DNA of 64,000 nt from Clostridia bacterium (GTDB lineage Bacteria; Bacillota; Clostridia; Christensenellales; Borkfalkiaceae): assembly GCA_017504165.1 (NCBI GenBank), contig JAFVRR010000010.1, forward strand, positions 62,001 through 126,000. Direction: 5' to 3'. The notes beneath the pieces were generated by a model. The model did no database searches and had not been told where the DNA came from. It was given only the letters and a program-made list of their open reading frames with translations. Position 1 is the stretch's first letter. Each line of letters opens with the position of its first letter. A program made the position numbers and the translations under genes. Below, piece after piece: positions 1 through 8,610 of the stretch.

Positions 1-543
1 GGTTGGTTTGCTAGTGAACATAAGTTTTTATATGAAAGGATGAATGAAATCCCTGTGGAGTATGAGGGGTACTATTTGGTGCCTTGTAGATGGGAAGATG
101 AATTGTGTATCACTAAAGGTCAACATATACCCTCCTATGAATTTGTTTTTGGTGACGGGGAACTTGTTGTTCAACAAAAGAATGGAAATTATACAATTTC
201 TTATAACGATTTTGAAGTTGTTATAAATCAATCTTTTATGGAAGAAAAAAGCCCCATTTATGTTAGTATAAACCAAATATGGGTGGGTAAAACTGATGCG
301 TTGTCCCCTGCGAGAGTTACTGGTGTTGGTGTTTATGATGAAAAAATTTTTATTGTTACTTCATCGCTGAATAGTGGTATGGACAAAAGTATTGGGGGCG
401 AATGTCCGAATGTGTTGTATTACTATGATTATGATAATGATGCACTGATGTATTGTGGCTTCTATTCTGGAGAAATGACTGCAGAGGGTTGGTATGAAGG
501 ATTTAATGGGTGGACTGATTTTAAGATAAACAAAAAATTATAA
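1..543 (+). CDS. Hypothetical protein, 5' end cut by window edge
   Basis: The reading frame is open from base 1 with no stop, so the gene begins before the window. The internal Met at 40 has no properly spaced ribosome site and is probably not the start. About 180 residues are visible. They are rich in Tyr, Asp, Gly and aromatic residues, with no membrane segment, no catalytic motif I know and no repeats. It ends 56 bases before the next gene, whose AGGAGG-type site is in the gap. I do not recognise the family. The C-terminal half looks beta-rich, and the size and composition would fit an immunity-like or SMI1/DUF-type small protein, but that is only an impression. Confidence 0.6.
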   Translation, partial: GWFASEHKFLYERMNEIPVEYEGYYLVPCRWEDELCITKGQHIPSYEFVFGDGELVVQQKNGNYTISYNDFEVVINQSFMEEKSPIYVSINQIWVGKTDALSPARVTGVGVYDEKIFIVTSSLNSGMDKSIGGECPNVLYYYDYDNDALMYCGFYSGEMTAEGWYEGFNGWTDFKINKKL

Positions 544-599
544 ACAATAGCTAAGTTTTTTATGTTATCAAAAAATTAAAATAATAAAGGAGGAAAATT

Positions 600-3500
600 A
601 TGGTTAAAAAGTGGAAAGTATATTTGATTGCATTAATCACACTTGTGATGTTTATTACAACATTCTTTGGCTTATCGACAATGAATGCGTATGCTTTTAG
701 TGGGACAAACAGTAGTTTGAGTGAACAAGAATTATATAATGCCACTAATACATATAATGTAAATGCAGGCTGTTTTGAGGGAAATGGAGACTTCCATACA
801 ATTGATGATTCGTCGAGAAAGTATTCTACGCAGTATGAAATTTCATACAATTTAACTCAAAAAAATAATAATCAAGTAATGGAATCGGCGCAAATTACTG
901 TGTTAACACATGGGTTGGATAGTGATGCAAGCATTTGGAGTAATGCTTATTCTTCTAAAAACCTTTCGACTAGTTTTGCTTATGATGCAGAGTCCTTAAT
1001 AAATAAAATTAGTGATGAAGTAGGAGGGGCTAATATTTATTGGGCAGAAATGTCAGCATTTAATGCTTTTAATTTGTATAATATTTCAAATCAAACAAAT
1101 TCGGGATCATTATACACTAAGTCGAATATTGTTAACAATATAAATGATACATCAAAACATATAATTATTGTTTTTGATGCATACAAATATGTGGATTCAA
1201 ATGATAAAATTCATTATACATCAGAAGAGTCTAACGCCAACATATATTATCAATTTAATTATATGTTGAGTAAGATTATCTATGATGTGAAAATTGCAAA
1301 TGGTGGAATTTTGCCAAAAGTAAATTTGGTTGGACATAGTAGAGGTGGCTTAACGAATTTACAATATGCATTAGACCATCCTGATTTAGTATCCACGTTG
1401 GTTAGTTTAGGAACGCCGTATTTTTCATCGACGACAGCTAATCTTTTTGGCGAAATGTTCATGGGCGCAGGTGATGGGCTAGATGATATTTTAGATCCTG
1501 ATATTTACTATGATTATAATAGACGCTGGAATCAAAATTATAATACATTATACAGAGATATTGACGTGTATGCGATGGGAAGTTATCATACTTTAGCTTC
1601 ATTAAAAGAAGTTGTATTAAATGATTATTCTGGAACTATTCCTAATAATGCCAAATTAGAAATAAACGAAATTATAAATAAAATAAATTTAGCGAAAATA
1701 TTGATAGGGAATAATAATCTACCTCAAAGTTTCTTAGTTAGTTGTATTAGTGAGTTATTAGATATTCTTTTCCCCAATAGCGCTGCTGTGGATTTAGCTG
1801 AAATTTTAACACAAGAAATTAATTATGATATTTATCCTATGTTTGTTTCTTGGTATAGTGATATTCTAGTCCCATTAGAGTCACAATTAGGACATGATAG
1901 TGGTTCAGTAGAATACGGTGGTAGTAGTTATCTTGAATTTAATGAATATGTAAGAACTTTTAATATTTTAGATGGGACTGATTATGAAAAAGTATCTCAA
2001 GCGAATGTTCCTGTTGGACATAATTTAATAGCGCGCGACAAACTTGTGATAGCTGAAATTGTAAGCGTATTGGATTTGGGTGTTGATAGTAATTTTGCTT
2101 ACGTTACAATAAAAAACGAAGATGATACTGTATCTTTTGCAGGATATCGTGGAGAATATTTAAGTTCTGTGTTCTATCTTCCCGAAACTATTGACGGTGA
2201 GACAGTGACTGAAATTAGTGCATATGCTTTTGATGGAAAAACAAACATTACAGAAATTGTTTTACCTAATACAATCAAAAAAATATCCACATCTGCATTT
2301 GCTGGACTTGAAAATTTAACAACAATTACATTTAGTGGAAATGGACTTCCGCAGTTAGAAGAAATTGGTTATGGAGCATTTGCGGGGTGCACAAATTTAA
2401 ATAAATTTAATTCTTCTAGCGTAGGAGCACTTAATATGCCTGCTAGCGTTGAATTTATAGATTGTTATGCTTTTTATGGAACGAATTTTTCCACGATTTC
2501 TCTTGGTGCTAATATAGCATATATTGGCGACGTGGCATTTTCTAATATTAATAGTTTAACTAGTATAAATATACCTGATAGTGCAACGTCTATAGGATAT
2601 GGAGCTTTTTCGGGATGTTCCTCATTAACGAATATCACAATTCCTGCAGGTGTAACTTCTATAGGTAAAGGGGTATTTGTAGGTTGTAATAATCTAAATA
2701 TAATCGTGTCGCCAAATAATTTAAATTATAGTGCGCAAGATAATATTTTATATAATAAAGCAAAGACTAAAATAATTTCTACTGGAGATATAGCATCAAA
2801 TATAACTATATCCAACACGATAATTGAAGTAGAAGAATATGCATTTAGCAATAATACAAATTTACAAAGAGTGGATATTTATGGGACGCCTATAATTGGA
2901 GATTTTGCGTTCTATAACTGCACAAATTTAAATGAAGTTTATTACTATACATATGAAGTGCCAGAACTTGGGGTAGGGGCATTTGATGATAACGAGTTTA
3001 CTCTATATGTTCCTCATAGTCGGCATAGTGTATATGAGATCGAATTTGCAAGATATACTAATAATATTACTTCAATACCAATTGAGATAAGTTTTATAGT
3101 AGACGGAGAAGAATATGATACGCTTAATACGTATTACGGAGCAAGTATAACAGGTGTTGAAAATCCGTATAAGGAAGGATATACGTTTAATTGGTGGATT
3201 GATGATGAGGGTAATGAATATCAAAATGGTGATATTTGGGATAGTATGGTAGATTTGACGGTTGAAGCGGTTTGGACAGCAAGACAGGCATACATTAATT
3301 TTGTGGGATATGGCACAGAAGGAATAGAATCAAAGATTGCAACTTATGATATGCCAATTGGTGCATTGCCTACGCCAAACGTGACAAGCCCTACATTTAT
3401 AGGTTGGAAAGATAACAATGGTTTATATTATACTGCAGATGTTATTTGGAAGAGAACGAACAATTTGACGCTTATAGCAGATTATCAAGGTGAAGAATCC

Positions 3501-4802
3501 GGGAATACGATTTTGTATTACGTTGACTTAGACCAAGATGGAGGCGAAGGCGGGTCTGATAATGTAAAAGCTGAATATTTAGCACCAATGCCAACAGCAA
3601 CTGCGCCAACGAGAGTAGGGTATACGTTTAATGGTTATTATACGGGTAAAAATGGAAATGGGAATAAATATTATAACGCAGATATGAGTAGTGCGAAAAA
3701 TTGGGATATAGCATCCGACAGGACGTTATATGCATATTGGATTGGCAATGAATATGTTGTAACTTTAGATATGCAAGGTGGAAGTGGCGAGGATTCTGAA
3801 GTTACTGTGAGCTACGGTTCGTCTATGCCAGAAATATCTGCACCTACGAAAACTCATTATGTGTTAGTCGGCTTTTTTGAAAATCAAAATGGAAGCGGTA
3901 AAAAATATTATGATGGTTCTAACATGACTAGTGTAAACGATTGGGATAAATTGTCAAATACAACGTTGTATGCTTATTGGCGCGGTGTTGAATATGATAT
4001 TAGTTATCAAAATTTATGGTTTATGGAGAGAAGGGCTAATGTTTTATTAGACCGCTATTTAAATCAACCAGAACCAAACAAATATACTTACGGTGAAGGG
4101 TTAGACTTGAATAGGGTAACTGCTTATTGGGAAGATGATGGGCCTAATCAACCACAATTAATATTTCTTGGTTGGTATACCAATATGGATTTTACAACTA
4201 AAGTAGAAAGTATAGGTAGTGGTACTTATGGAACTGTTACACTGTATGCAAAGTGGCGATATGATTTCACACGTGAATCACGTTATGGAACGTATACAAT
4301 TACTCATGCCGACCCTTATTCTGCTAATTTTTATGATGATATTTATATTGGTTTAAATACTAATAATTTATATACTTATTTAGGTGCTATTGGTATTAGA
4401 TATGTTTCTATTGAATTTAAAATTAATATTAAAGAAGTAGATGATGGGTATCAAGAAATATATATTTACGACGGATTGAGTTCTAGCAGTAATTTATTGT
4501 GGGATGCTACTAAAATTGAGCACGTGTCGGGGAGTGCAAATGCCAACTTTGAATGGTATATTTGGACTGTTGAATTTAGTATTTATTCATTAAGAAACTT
4601 AGATTATTTATATTTTAGATATGGCGCAAACGGAAAGGACGCTGATACTTGGATAACTCAAGAATCTTATATGGACGTAATGTTTACGGCAAAATCGGGA
4701 GAGTATATTGAACCCGTGCCAGATTTCTATTGGTCTGATATGGATATTATAGAGGACGATGACTGTACTTCCCTTGATGAGGTAACTACTGAAAGTTTAT
4801 AA
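600..4802 (+). CDS. Secreted lipase-like / leucine-rich-repeat / InlB-repeat surface protein
   Basis: This 1400-residue protein has a signal peptide at about 1-32 (Lys-Lys, hydrophobic core, then NAYA). At about 80-500 is an alpha/beta-hydrolase-like domain; the nucleophile elbow GHSRGG lies near residue 245, the G-x-S-x-G of lipases and esterases. From about 500 to 830 come BspA-type leucine-rich repeats (I-x-x-x-A-F, L-x-x-I-x-I-P). From about 830 to 1220 are several InlB/Flg_new-type repeats with the recurring T-L-Y-A-Y-W ending, then a unique C-terminal domain. The hydrolase and repeat families are known from surface adhesins and secreted esterases of gut Firmicutes. No LPxTG, lipobox or C-terminal membrane helix is present, so the protein is probably released or held non-covalently. 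An AAGGAGG site precedes ATG 600. Confidence 0.8.
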   Translation: MVKKWKVYLIALITLVMFITTFFGLSTMNAYAFSGTNSSLSEQELYNATNTYNVNAGCFEGNGDFHTIDDSSRKYSTQYEISYNLTQKNNNQVMESAQITVLTHGLDSDASIWSNAYSSKNLSTSFAYDAESLINKISDEVGGANIYWAEMSAFNAFNLYNISNQTNSGSLYTKSNIVNNINDTSKHIIIVFDAYKYVDSNDKIHYTSEESNANIYYQFNYMLSKIIYDVKIANGGILPKVNLVGHSRGGLTNLQYALDHPDLVSTLVSLGTPYFSSTTANLFGEMFMGAGDGLDDILDPDIYYDYNRRWNQNYNTLYRDIDVYAMGSYHTLASLKEVVLNDYSGTIPNNAKLEINEIINKINLAKILIGNNNLPQSFLVSCISELLDILFPNSAAVDLAEILTQEINYDIYPMFVSWYSDILVPLESQLGHDSGSVEYGGSSYLEFNEYVRTFNILDGTDYEKVSQANVPVGHNLIARDKLVIAEIVSVLDLGVDSNFAYVTIKNEDDTVSFAGYRGEYLSSVFYLPETIDGETVTEISAYAFDGKTNITEIVLPNTIKKISTSAFAGLENLTTITFSGNGLPQLEEIGYGAFAGCTNLNKFNSSSVGALNMPASVEFIDCYAFYGTNFSTISLGANIAYIGDVAFSNINSLTSINIPDSATSIGYGAFSGCSSLTNITIPAGVTSIGKGVFVGCNNLNIIVSPNNLNYSAQDNILYNKAKTKIISTGDIASNITISNTIIEVEEYAFSNNTNLQRVDIYGTPIIGDFAFYNCTNLNEVYYYTYEVPELGVGAFDDNEFTLYVPHSRHSVYEIEFARYTNNITSIPIEISFIVDGEEYDTLNTYYGASITGVENPYKEGYTFNWWIDDEGNEYQNGDIWDSMVDLTVEAVWTARQAYINFVGYGTEGIESKIATYDMPIGALPTPNVTSPTFIGWKDNNGLYYTADVIWKRTNNLTLIADYQGEESGNTILYYVDLDQDGGEGGSDNVKAEYLAPMPTATAPTRVGYTFNGYYTGKNGNGNKYYNADMSSAKNWDIASDRTLYAYWIGNEYVVTLDMQGGSGEDSEVTVSYGSSMPEISAPTKTHYVLVGFFENQNGSGKKYYDGSNMTSVNDWDKLSNTTLYAYWRGVEYDISYQNLWFMERRANVLLDRYLNQPEPNKYTYGEGLDLNRVTAYWEDDGPNQPQLIFLGWYTNMDFTTKVESIGSGTYGTVTLYAKWRYDFTRESRYGTYTITHADPYSANFYDDIYIGLNTNNLYTYLGAIGIRYVSIEFKINIKEVDDGYQEIYIYDGLSSSSNLLWDATKIEHVSGSANANFEWYIWTVEFSIYSLRNLDYLYFRYGANGKDADTWITQESYMDVMFTAKSGEYIEPVPDFYWSDMDIIEDDDCTSLDEVTTESL

Positions 4803-4815
4803 TAGTTAAAAAAGT

Positions 4816-4850
4816 TAGGCAGATGGCTACGCATAGCCATCTGCCTATTG
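4816..4850 (+). terminator. Hairpin terminator after the lipase/repeat gene
   Basis: A perfect 13-base stem (4816-4828 with 4835-4847) has a 6-base loop. The T-run after it is short and broken, so termination may be partial. It also lies downstream of the small minus-strand gene ending at 4865. Confidence 0.6.
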
Positions 4851-4864
4851 TTTAGTATAAAATT

Positions 4865-5017
4865 TTAATTTTTAGCGGTGGCGGTAATTTTACGCTCTTC
4901 TTTAAGTTCGCTTGTATTATAAAATTTACTGCAAGGAATATAAAAAACCTTGTCTTCTGCCTTTTCAATTTTCTTTTCTTCAAAACACCAATCAATAATT
5001 TTTTTAAATAATTTCAT
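4865..5017 (-). CDS. Small 50-residue protein, unrecognised
   Basis: An intact 50-codon frame starts at ATG (complement of 5015-5017) and is preceded by a strong AAGGGGGAA ribosome site. It is too short for a usual ORF cutoff. The peptide is Lys/Glu-rich and starts MKLFKKIIDWCFEEKK; the amphipathic N-terminus has one Trp and two Cys, and there is no signal peptide. It faces the SbcD-like gene across a region holding TGTCAT inverted repeats. The ribosome site and the filling of an otherwise empty 400-base gap make it likely real. No function can be assigned. Confidence 0.5.
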   Translation of the reverse strand: MKLFKKIIDWCFEEKKIEKAEDKVFYIPCSKFYNTSELKEERKITATAKN

Positions 5018-5034
5018 ATTCGTTCCCCCTTGTG

Positions 5035-5076
5035 TACTGTCATTTTACCCTATTTAATATGACAACATACTGTCAT
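5035..5076. promoter_or_regulatory. Candidate operator: TGTCAT / ATGACA repeats
   Basis: ATGACA (5059-5064) and TGTCAT (5071-5076) form a 6-6-6 inverted repeat. A further TGTCAT lies at 5038-5043 as part of a direct TACTGTCAT repeat. The site is just upstream of the small minus-strand gene and could be its operator. No regulator is identified. Confidence 0.35.
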
Positions 5077-5129
5077 AAAAAGTAAAATTTTAAAATATTT
5101 TGAAAAATTTTTTATGAAAAAGTAGAAAT

Positions 5130-5169
5130 TTGTCAACCCGTTGACAATTAGTTAGTTATAAAATATAAT
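5130..5169 (+). promoter_or_regulatory. Sigma-A promoter with overlapping palindrome for yhaO/yhaN-like operon
   Basis: TTGACA (5141-5146) and TATAAT (5164-5169) are separated by exactly 17 bases. The -35 box is the right arm of the palindrome TTGTCAA-cccg-TTGACAA (5130-5147), which would make a natural repressor site. The operon start codon is 30 bases downstream of the -10 box. Confidence 0.8.
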
Positions 5170-5198
5170 AAATATATATTAATTATAGGAGTACTGCT

Positions 5199-6254
5199 TT
5201 GAAATTTATTCACACGGCGGACGTTCACTTGGGTTCGCAATTAAATTTAAAGACAAGCGCCGACAAAATTAACGAAAGGCGCGCGGAAATTAGGGCTACT
5301 TTTAAAAACATAGTAGAACTTGCTAAAAATGAAAACGCCACCGCTATAATTTTATCGGGGGACGTTTTTGACGGGGAAAGGGCATTAAAAAAAGATAAAG
5401 AGTTTTTCTATAACGTAGTTAAAAACAATCCGTCGATTGACTTTTTATATTTAAGGGGCAATCACGATATTTTAGAGGGGTTTGAAGAAAGTTATCCTAA
5501 CCTTAAATTATTTTCGGACAGTTGGACTTATTACGAATACGGCGACGCTATAATTGCAGGCATTGAAATGACTAACGCCAACGCAAATTCACTCTATCAG
5601 TCTTTGAGTTTAAGTGAAGATAAAACTAATATCGTCATGCTACACGGTCAAGTTGCGGACACTACGGGTAACGGGCTTATAAAAATTGCCAAGTTAAAAG
5701 ATAAAAATATCGACTATTTGGCGCTTGGGCACGTTCACACTTATAAACAAGAAAAAATTGATAATCGTGGCGTATACGCTTACTCGGGTTGCCCTGAAGG
5801 TAGGGGTTTTGACGAAACGGGCAAAAAGGGCGTGTGTTTACTAAACGTAGAAAAGGGCAAGGTTGATAGCGTGTTCGTCTCTACTTCTGCTAGGGAAATT
5901 AGTTTAATTACCGTTGACTGTACCGGGCTTAAAGACGTTTATGAAATATATTCTAGAGTTAAAGAAGTTGGCAAATTAAACGCTAAAAACCTATATAGAA
6001 TTGAAATTTACGGCGAAGTGGATTTTGATACCGACGGTATTGAAGAAGACTTAACTAAATATTTTAGTAGCGAGTGCTATTTGGTTTCTATAAAAGATAG
6101 GCTAGTTAGAAAAATAGACCTTAACCTTTTAGAGGGCGACGTTTCGCTTAAAGGGGAATATTTAAGGCAAATTATCAATAGCGACCTTTCTGAAGAAGAG
6201 AAGAAACGCGCAATAAGTTTAGGGCTTAAGGCGTTATCGGGTAGAGAAATTTAA
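5199..6254 (+). CDS. Metallophosphoesterase, SbcD/YhaO-type DNA exonuclease subunit
   Basis: This is the calcineurin-like nuclease subunit of an SbcCD/Mre11-Rad50-type complex for end-processing and hairpin cleavage. The metal-binding motifs are in order: D8-x-H10, GDVFD (54-58), GNHD (87-90), H149-G and GHVH (177-180). At 351 residues it lacks the longer C-terminus of many SbcD proteins and matches Bacillus YhaO better. The start is TTG, chosen because AGGAG sits 7-11 bases upstream and the MKFIHTADVH beginning is canonical. The ATPase partner follows 12 bases later, so the two are one operon from the promoter at 5141. Confidence 0.88.
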   Translation: MKFIHTADVHLGSQLNLKTSADKINERRAEIRATFKNIVELAKNENATAIILSGDVFDGERALKKDKEFFYNVVKNNPSIDFLYLRGNHDILEGFEESYPNLKLFSDSWTYYEYGDAIIAGIEMTNANANSLYQSLSLSEDKTNIVMLHGQVADTTGNGLIKIAKLKDKNIDYLALGHVHTYKQEKIDNRGVYAYSGCPEGRGFDETGKKGVCLLNVEKGKVDSVFVSTSAREISLITVDCTGLKDVYEIYSRVKEVGKLNAKNLYRIEIYGEVDFDTDGIEEDLTKYFSSECYLVSIKDRLVRKIDLNLLEGDVSLKGEYLRQIINSDLSEEEKKRAISLGLKALSGREI

Positions 6255-6266
6255 AGTGGGTTTAAA

Positions 6267-8405
6267 ATGAAATTATTAAAAGCATATATAGAAAATTTTG
6301 GTAAAATTAGCAAAACTGAATACGATTTTAATAGCGGACTGACTACTTTTTGCTACGAAAACGGCTACGGTAAAACTACCCTTGCAACTTTTATTAGGGC
6401 GATGTTTTACTCTCTTCCTAAAGTGACTACGAAATCGAATTTTAACGACCGCGAGCATTTTTACCCCTTTAACGGCGGTAAGTTCGGTGGAAATTTAACT
6501 TACGAACACGAGGGTGACGTTTATAAAATCGTAAGGTTTTTCGATAAAAAAAGCGAAACTAAAGACGAGTTTACTTTTTATAAAAACGACAATCAAATTA
6601 CCCCACCGTTAGAAAATTTAGGAAAATTTTTATTCGGTGTTGACGAAAGTTCTTTTAATAGAACTTTATACTTTGACAAGGCTTTCAATAGCGATTTAAG
6701 CGGTAGCGACGTTACCTTTAAACTTACGGGCATAGTAGAAAATAGCGAAGAGAGTTTTGATAATGCGAAAGAAAGTTTAGAAATCGCGCAAAAAAAATTA
6801 AAAAGAACGGGCAAAAAGGGCGACCTTTTCGACGTTGCCGACGAGATTTTTAAAGTTAATCAAGAAATAGAAAGTTTAAAAGGGGTGGAAAATTCCATTC
6901 AGTTCAAATATAAAGAAAGGGCGGAAATTATAGCCGAACTTGAAAAAGCGGAAGATGAGCGCAAAAAAGTTTCTGAACTTGTCGTTAAGAAAAATAATTA
7001 CGGCGTATACGAAAACTATTTAAAAGAAGCCCAAAACTATAAAACCGAACTTGAAAATCTTAAAAAAGATTATCCAAACGGACTACCTATCGAAAAAGAA
7101 ATTTATAATTTAAACGGACTTGCGGACAATCTTTCTAAACTAAACGGCGAAATTATAGCAAACGAAATTACTAGTGATACGCTTGGCGAGTATAACGCGC
7201 TTAAAGAAACTTTTAAAAAGGGCGTGCCAAGTAATAACGATATTGAAAATATCAAAAACGATATAAACTTAATAAACCAAAAAGATAAAACTAGTAAAGG
7301 CATTAAGAATTATCCACTCTTCTTAATAGGTTTACTTGAAGTTGTAGTGGGGATAGTTTTACTATTTTTAAATCAAGTTGCAGGTATTATGTTTTTATCT
7401 GTTGCCGTTTTATTTATATCGGGCAGTTTTTTAATAAAGGGAAAAGTAGAAGATAAGCCAAACGACACCGAACTTAAAGTTAAGGCGTTTTTGCAATCGT
7501 ATAACGTAAATGCCGAAAACCTACTTGACGGCGTATATGAATTAAAGGCTTTAATTGATAAATTCGACGGTTTATCTAAAGAAATAGCGTTAAAAACAAC
7601 TGCAATAGAAAGGGCTAAAACGCAAATTTTAGAAACGGAAAAAACTATTATAGAAACCTTTAATAAATACGGAATTATACTTAATAGAACTGAAAGCGTA
7701 AAAGAGCAAATTAGGGGTATTGAAAGAGACCTTTTTGCAATTTCTAGCAAGCAAAACCTTTATAATAACGCAGTTATAAAAGCGGAAAATTTCAAGGCGG
7801 AAAAGGGTGTTACTGAAAGGGTAGAAAACGTTGAATCTTACGATGAAATAGAGTTAAAATGCAAGGAATTATCGCAAAAATTATCTACTATTGATAGAGA
7901 GATAAAAAACAGCGAAGATATGCTTGAATCACTTCCCGACAAATATAATAAACTTGAAATTTTAACCGAAAAACAAGAAAAATTAAAAGAGAGATATAAC
8001 GATTTAACTAACGCTTTAAATTACCTTCTTTTAGCGGAAGAAACGCTTAAAAACAAGTATATAAACCCCGTAAAAGACACCTTTGTAAATTATGCAAAAG
8101 ACCTAGAAGAAGTCCTTGGCGAAAAGGTTATAATGGACAAAAATTTTATGGTCTATTTTGAAAAGAGTGGCGAGAACAAATCGCGTGAGTATTTGAGCGC
8201 GGGGCAAAGCGTTTTATGCGATTTATGTTTAAGACTTGCGCTTATTGATAATATGTATAAAGATAACATTCCGTTTATTATTTTAGACGACCCGTTTATC
8301 ACTTTAGATGAAAAGCACCTTGCAAAAGCGTTAGAACTTTTAAAACTTTTAGCAAAAGATAAACAGATTATTTATTTTACCTGCCACGAAAGTAGAACTA
8401 TATAA
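6267..8405 (+). CDS. SMC-like ATPase, YhaN/SbcC-type, with central membrane hairpin
   Basis: This is the Rad50/SbcC-like ATPase partner of the upstream nuclease. Walker A (ENGYGKTT) is at residues 31-38. Two coiled-coil stretches at about 160-340 and 400-610 flank a strongly hydrophobic segment at about 350-392 that looks like two membrane helices. The ABC signature (YLSAGQSV) is near 641 and Walker B (IILDDPF) near 672. There is no CxxC zinc hook; a membrane pair at the coiled-coil tip instead is the hallmark of Bacillus YhaN. At 712 residues it is shorter than YhaN or SbcC because its coils are short. The likely role is DNA end repair at the membrane. Confidence 0.85.
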   Translation: MKLLKAYIENFGKISKTEYDFNSGLTTFCYENGYGKTTLATFIRAMFYSLPKVTTKSNFNDREHFYPFNGGKFGGNLTYEHEGDVYKIVRFFDKKSETKDEFTFYKNDNQITPPLENLGKFLFGVDESSFNRTLYFDKAFNSDLSGSDVTFKLTGIVENSEESFDNAKESLEIAQKKLKRTGKKGDLFDVADEIFKVNQEIESLKGVENSIQFKYKERAEIIAELEKAEDERKKVSELVVKKNNYGVYENYLKEAQNYKTELENLKKDYPNGLPIEKEIYNLNGLADNLSKLNGEIIANEITSDTLGEYNALKETFKKGVPSNNDIENIKNDINLINQKDKTSKGIKNYPLFLIGLLEVVVGIVLLFLNQVAGIMFLSVAVLFISGSFLIKGKVEDKPNDTELKVKAFLQSYNVNAENLLDGVYELKALIDKFDGLSKEIALKTTAIERAKTQILETEKTIIETFNKYGIILNRTESVKEQIRGIERDLFAISSKQNLYNNAVIKAENFKAEKGVTERVENVESYDEIELKCKELSQKLSTIDREIKNSEDMLESLPDKYNKLEILTEKQEKLKERYNDLTNALNYLLLAEETLKNKYINPVKDTFVNYAKDLEEVLGEKVIMDKNFMVYFEKSGENKSREYLSAGQSVLCDLCLRLALIDNMYKDNIPFIILDDPFITLDEKHLAKALELLKLLAKDKQIIYFTCHESRTI

Positions 8406-8408
8406 TTT

Positions 8409-8440
8409 TAAAAACCGACGGCGCAACGCCGTCGGTTTTT
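8409..8440 (+). terminator. Rho-independent terminator of the yhaO/yhaN-like operon
   Basis: The GC-rich stem ACCGACGGCG / CGCCGTCGGT is followed by TTTTT and preceded by an A-run, directly after the ATPase stop codon. Confidence 0.9.
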
Positions 8441-8610
8441 GTATTGAAAATTATTTGAAAAACAATTTGTTCAAATATGAAAGAAAATGCTCATATTTAA
8501 TCGTTTTAGGTTGTAGTGTGCAAGTTTATGAACAAACTAACACAAAAAAGCAGTTATATGTTAGAATAATATAAAAGTTTAATTATTAATATAAAGGAGC
8601 GGTTTTTTAT

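Noticed and set aside
5199-8405. Standard sbcD-sbcC
   Set aside because: The ATPase lacks the CxxC zinc hook and has a membrane pair, and the nuclease is short, which fits YhaO/YhaN better.
8469-8500. AAATATGA / TCATATTT inverted repeat upstream of the dehydrogenase gene
   Set aside because: It is short and AT-rich, and arises easily by chance in this composition.
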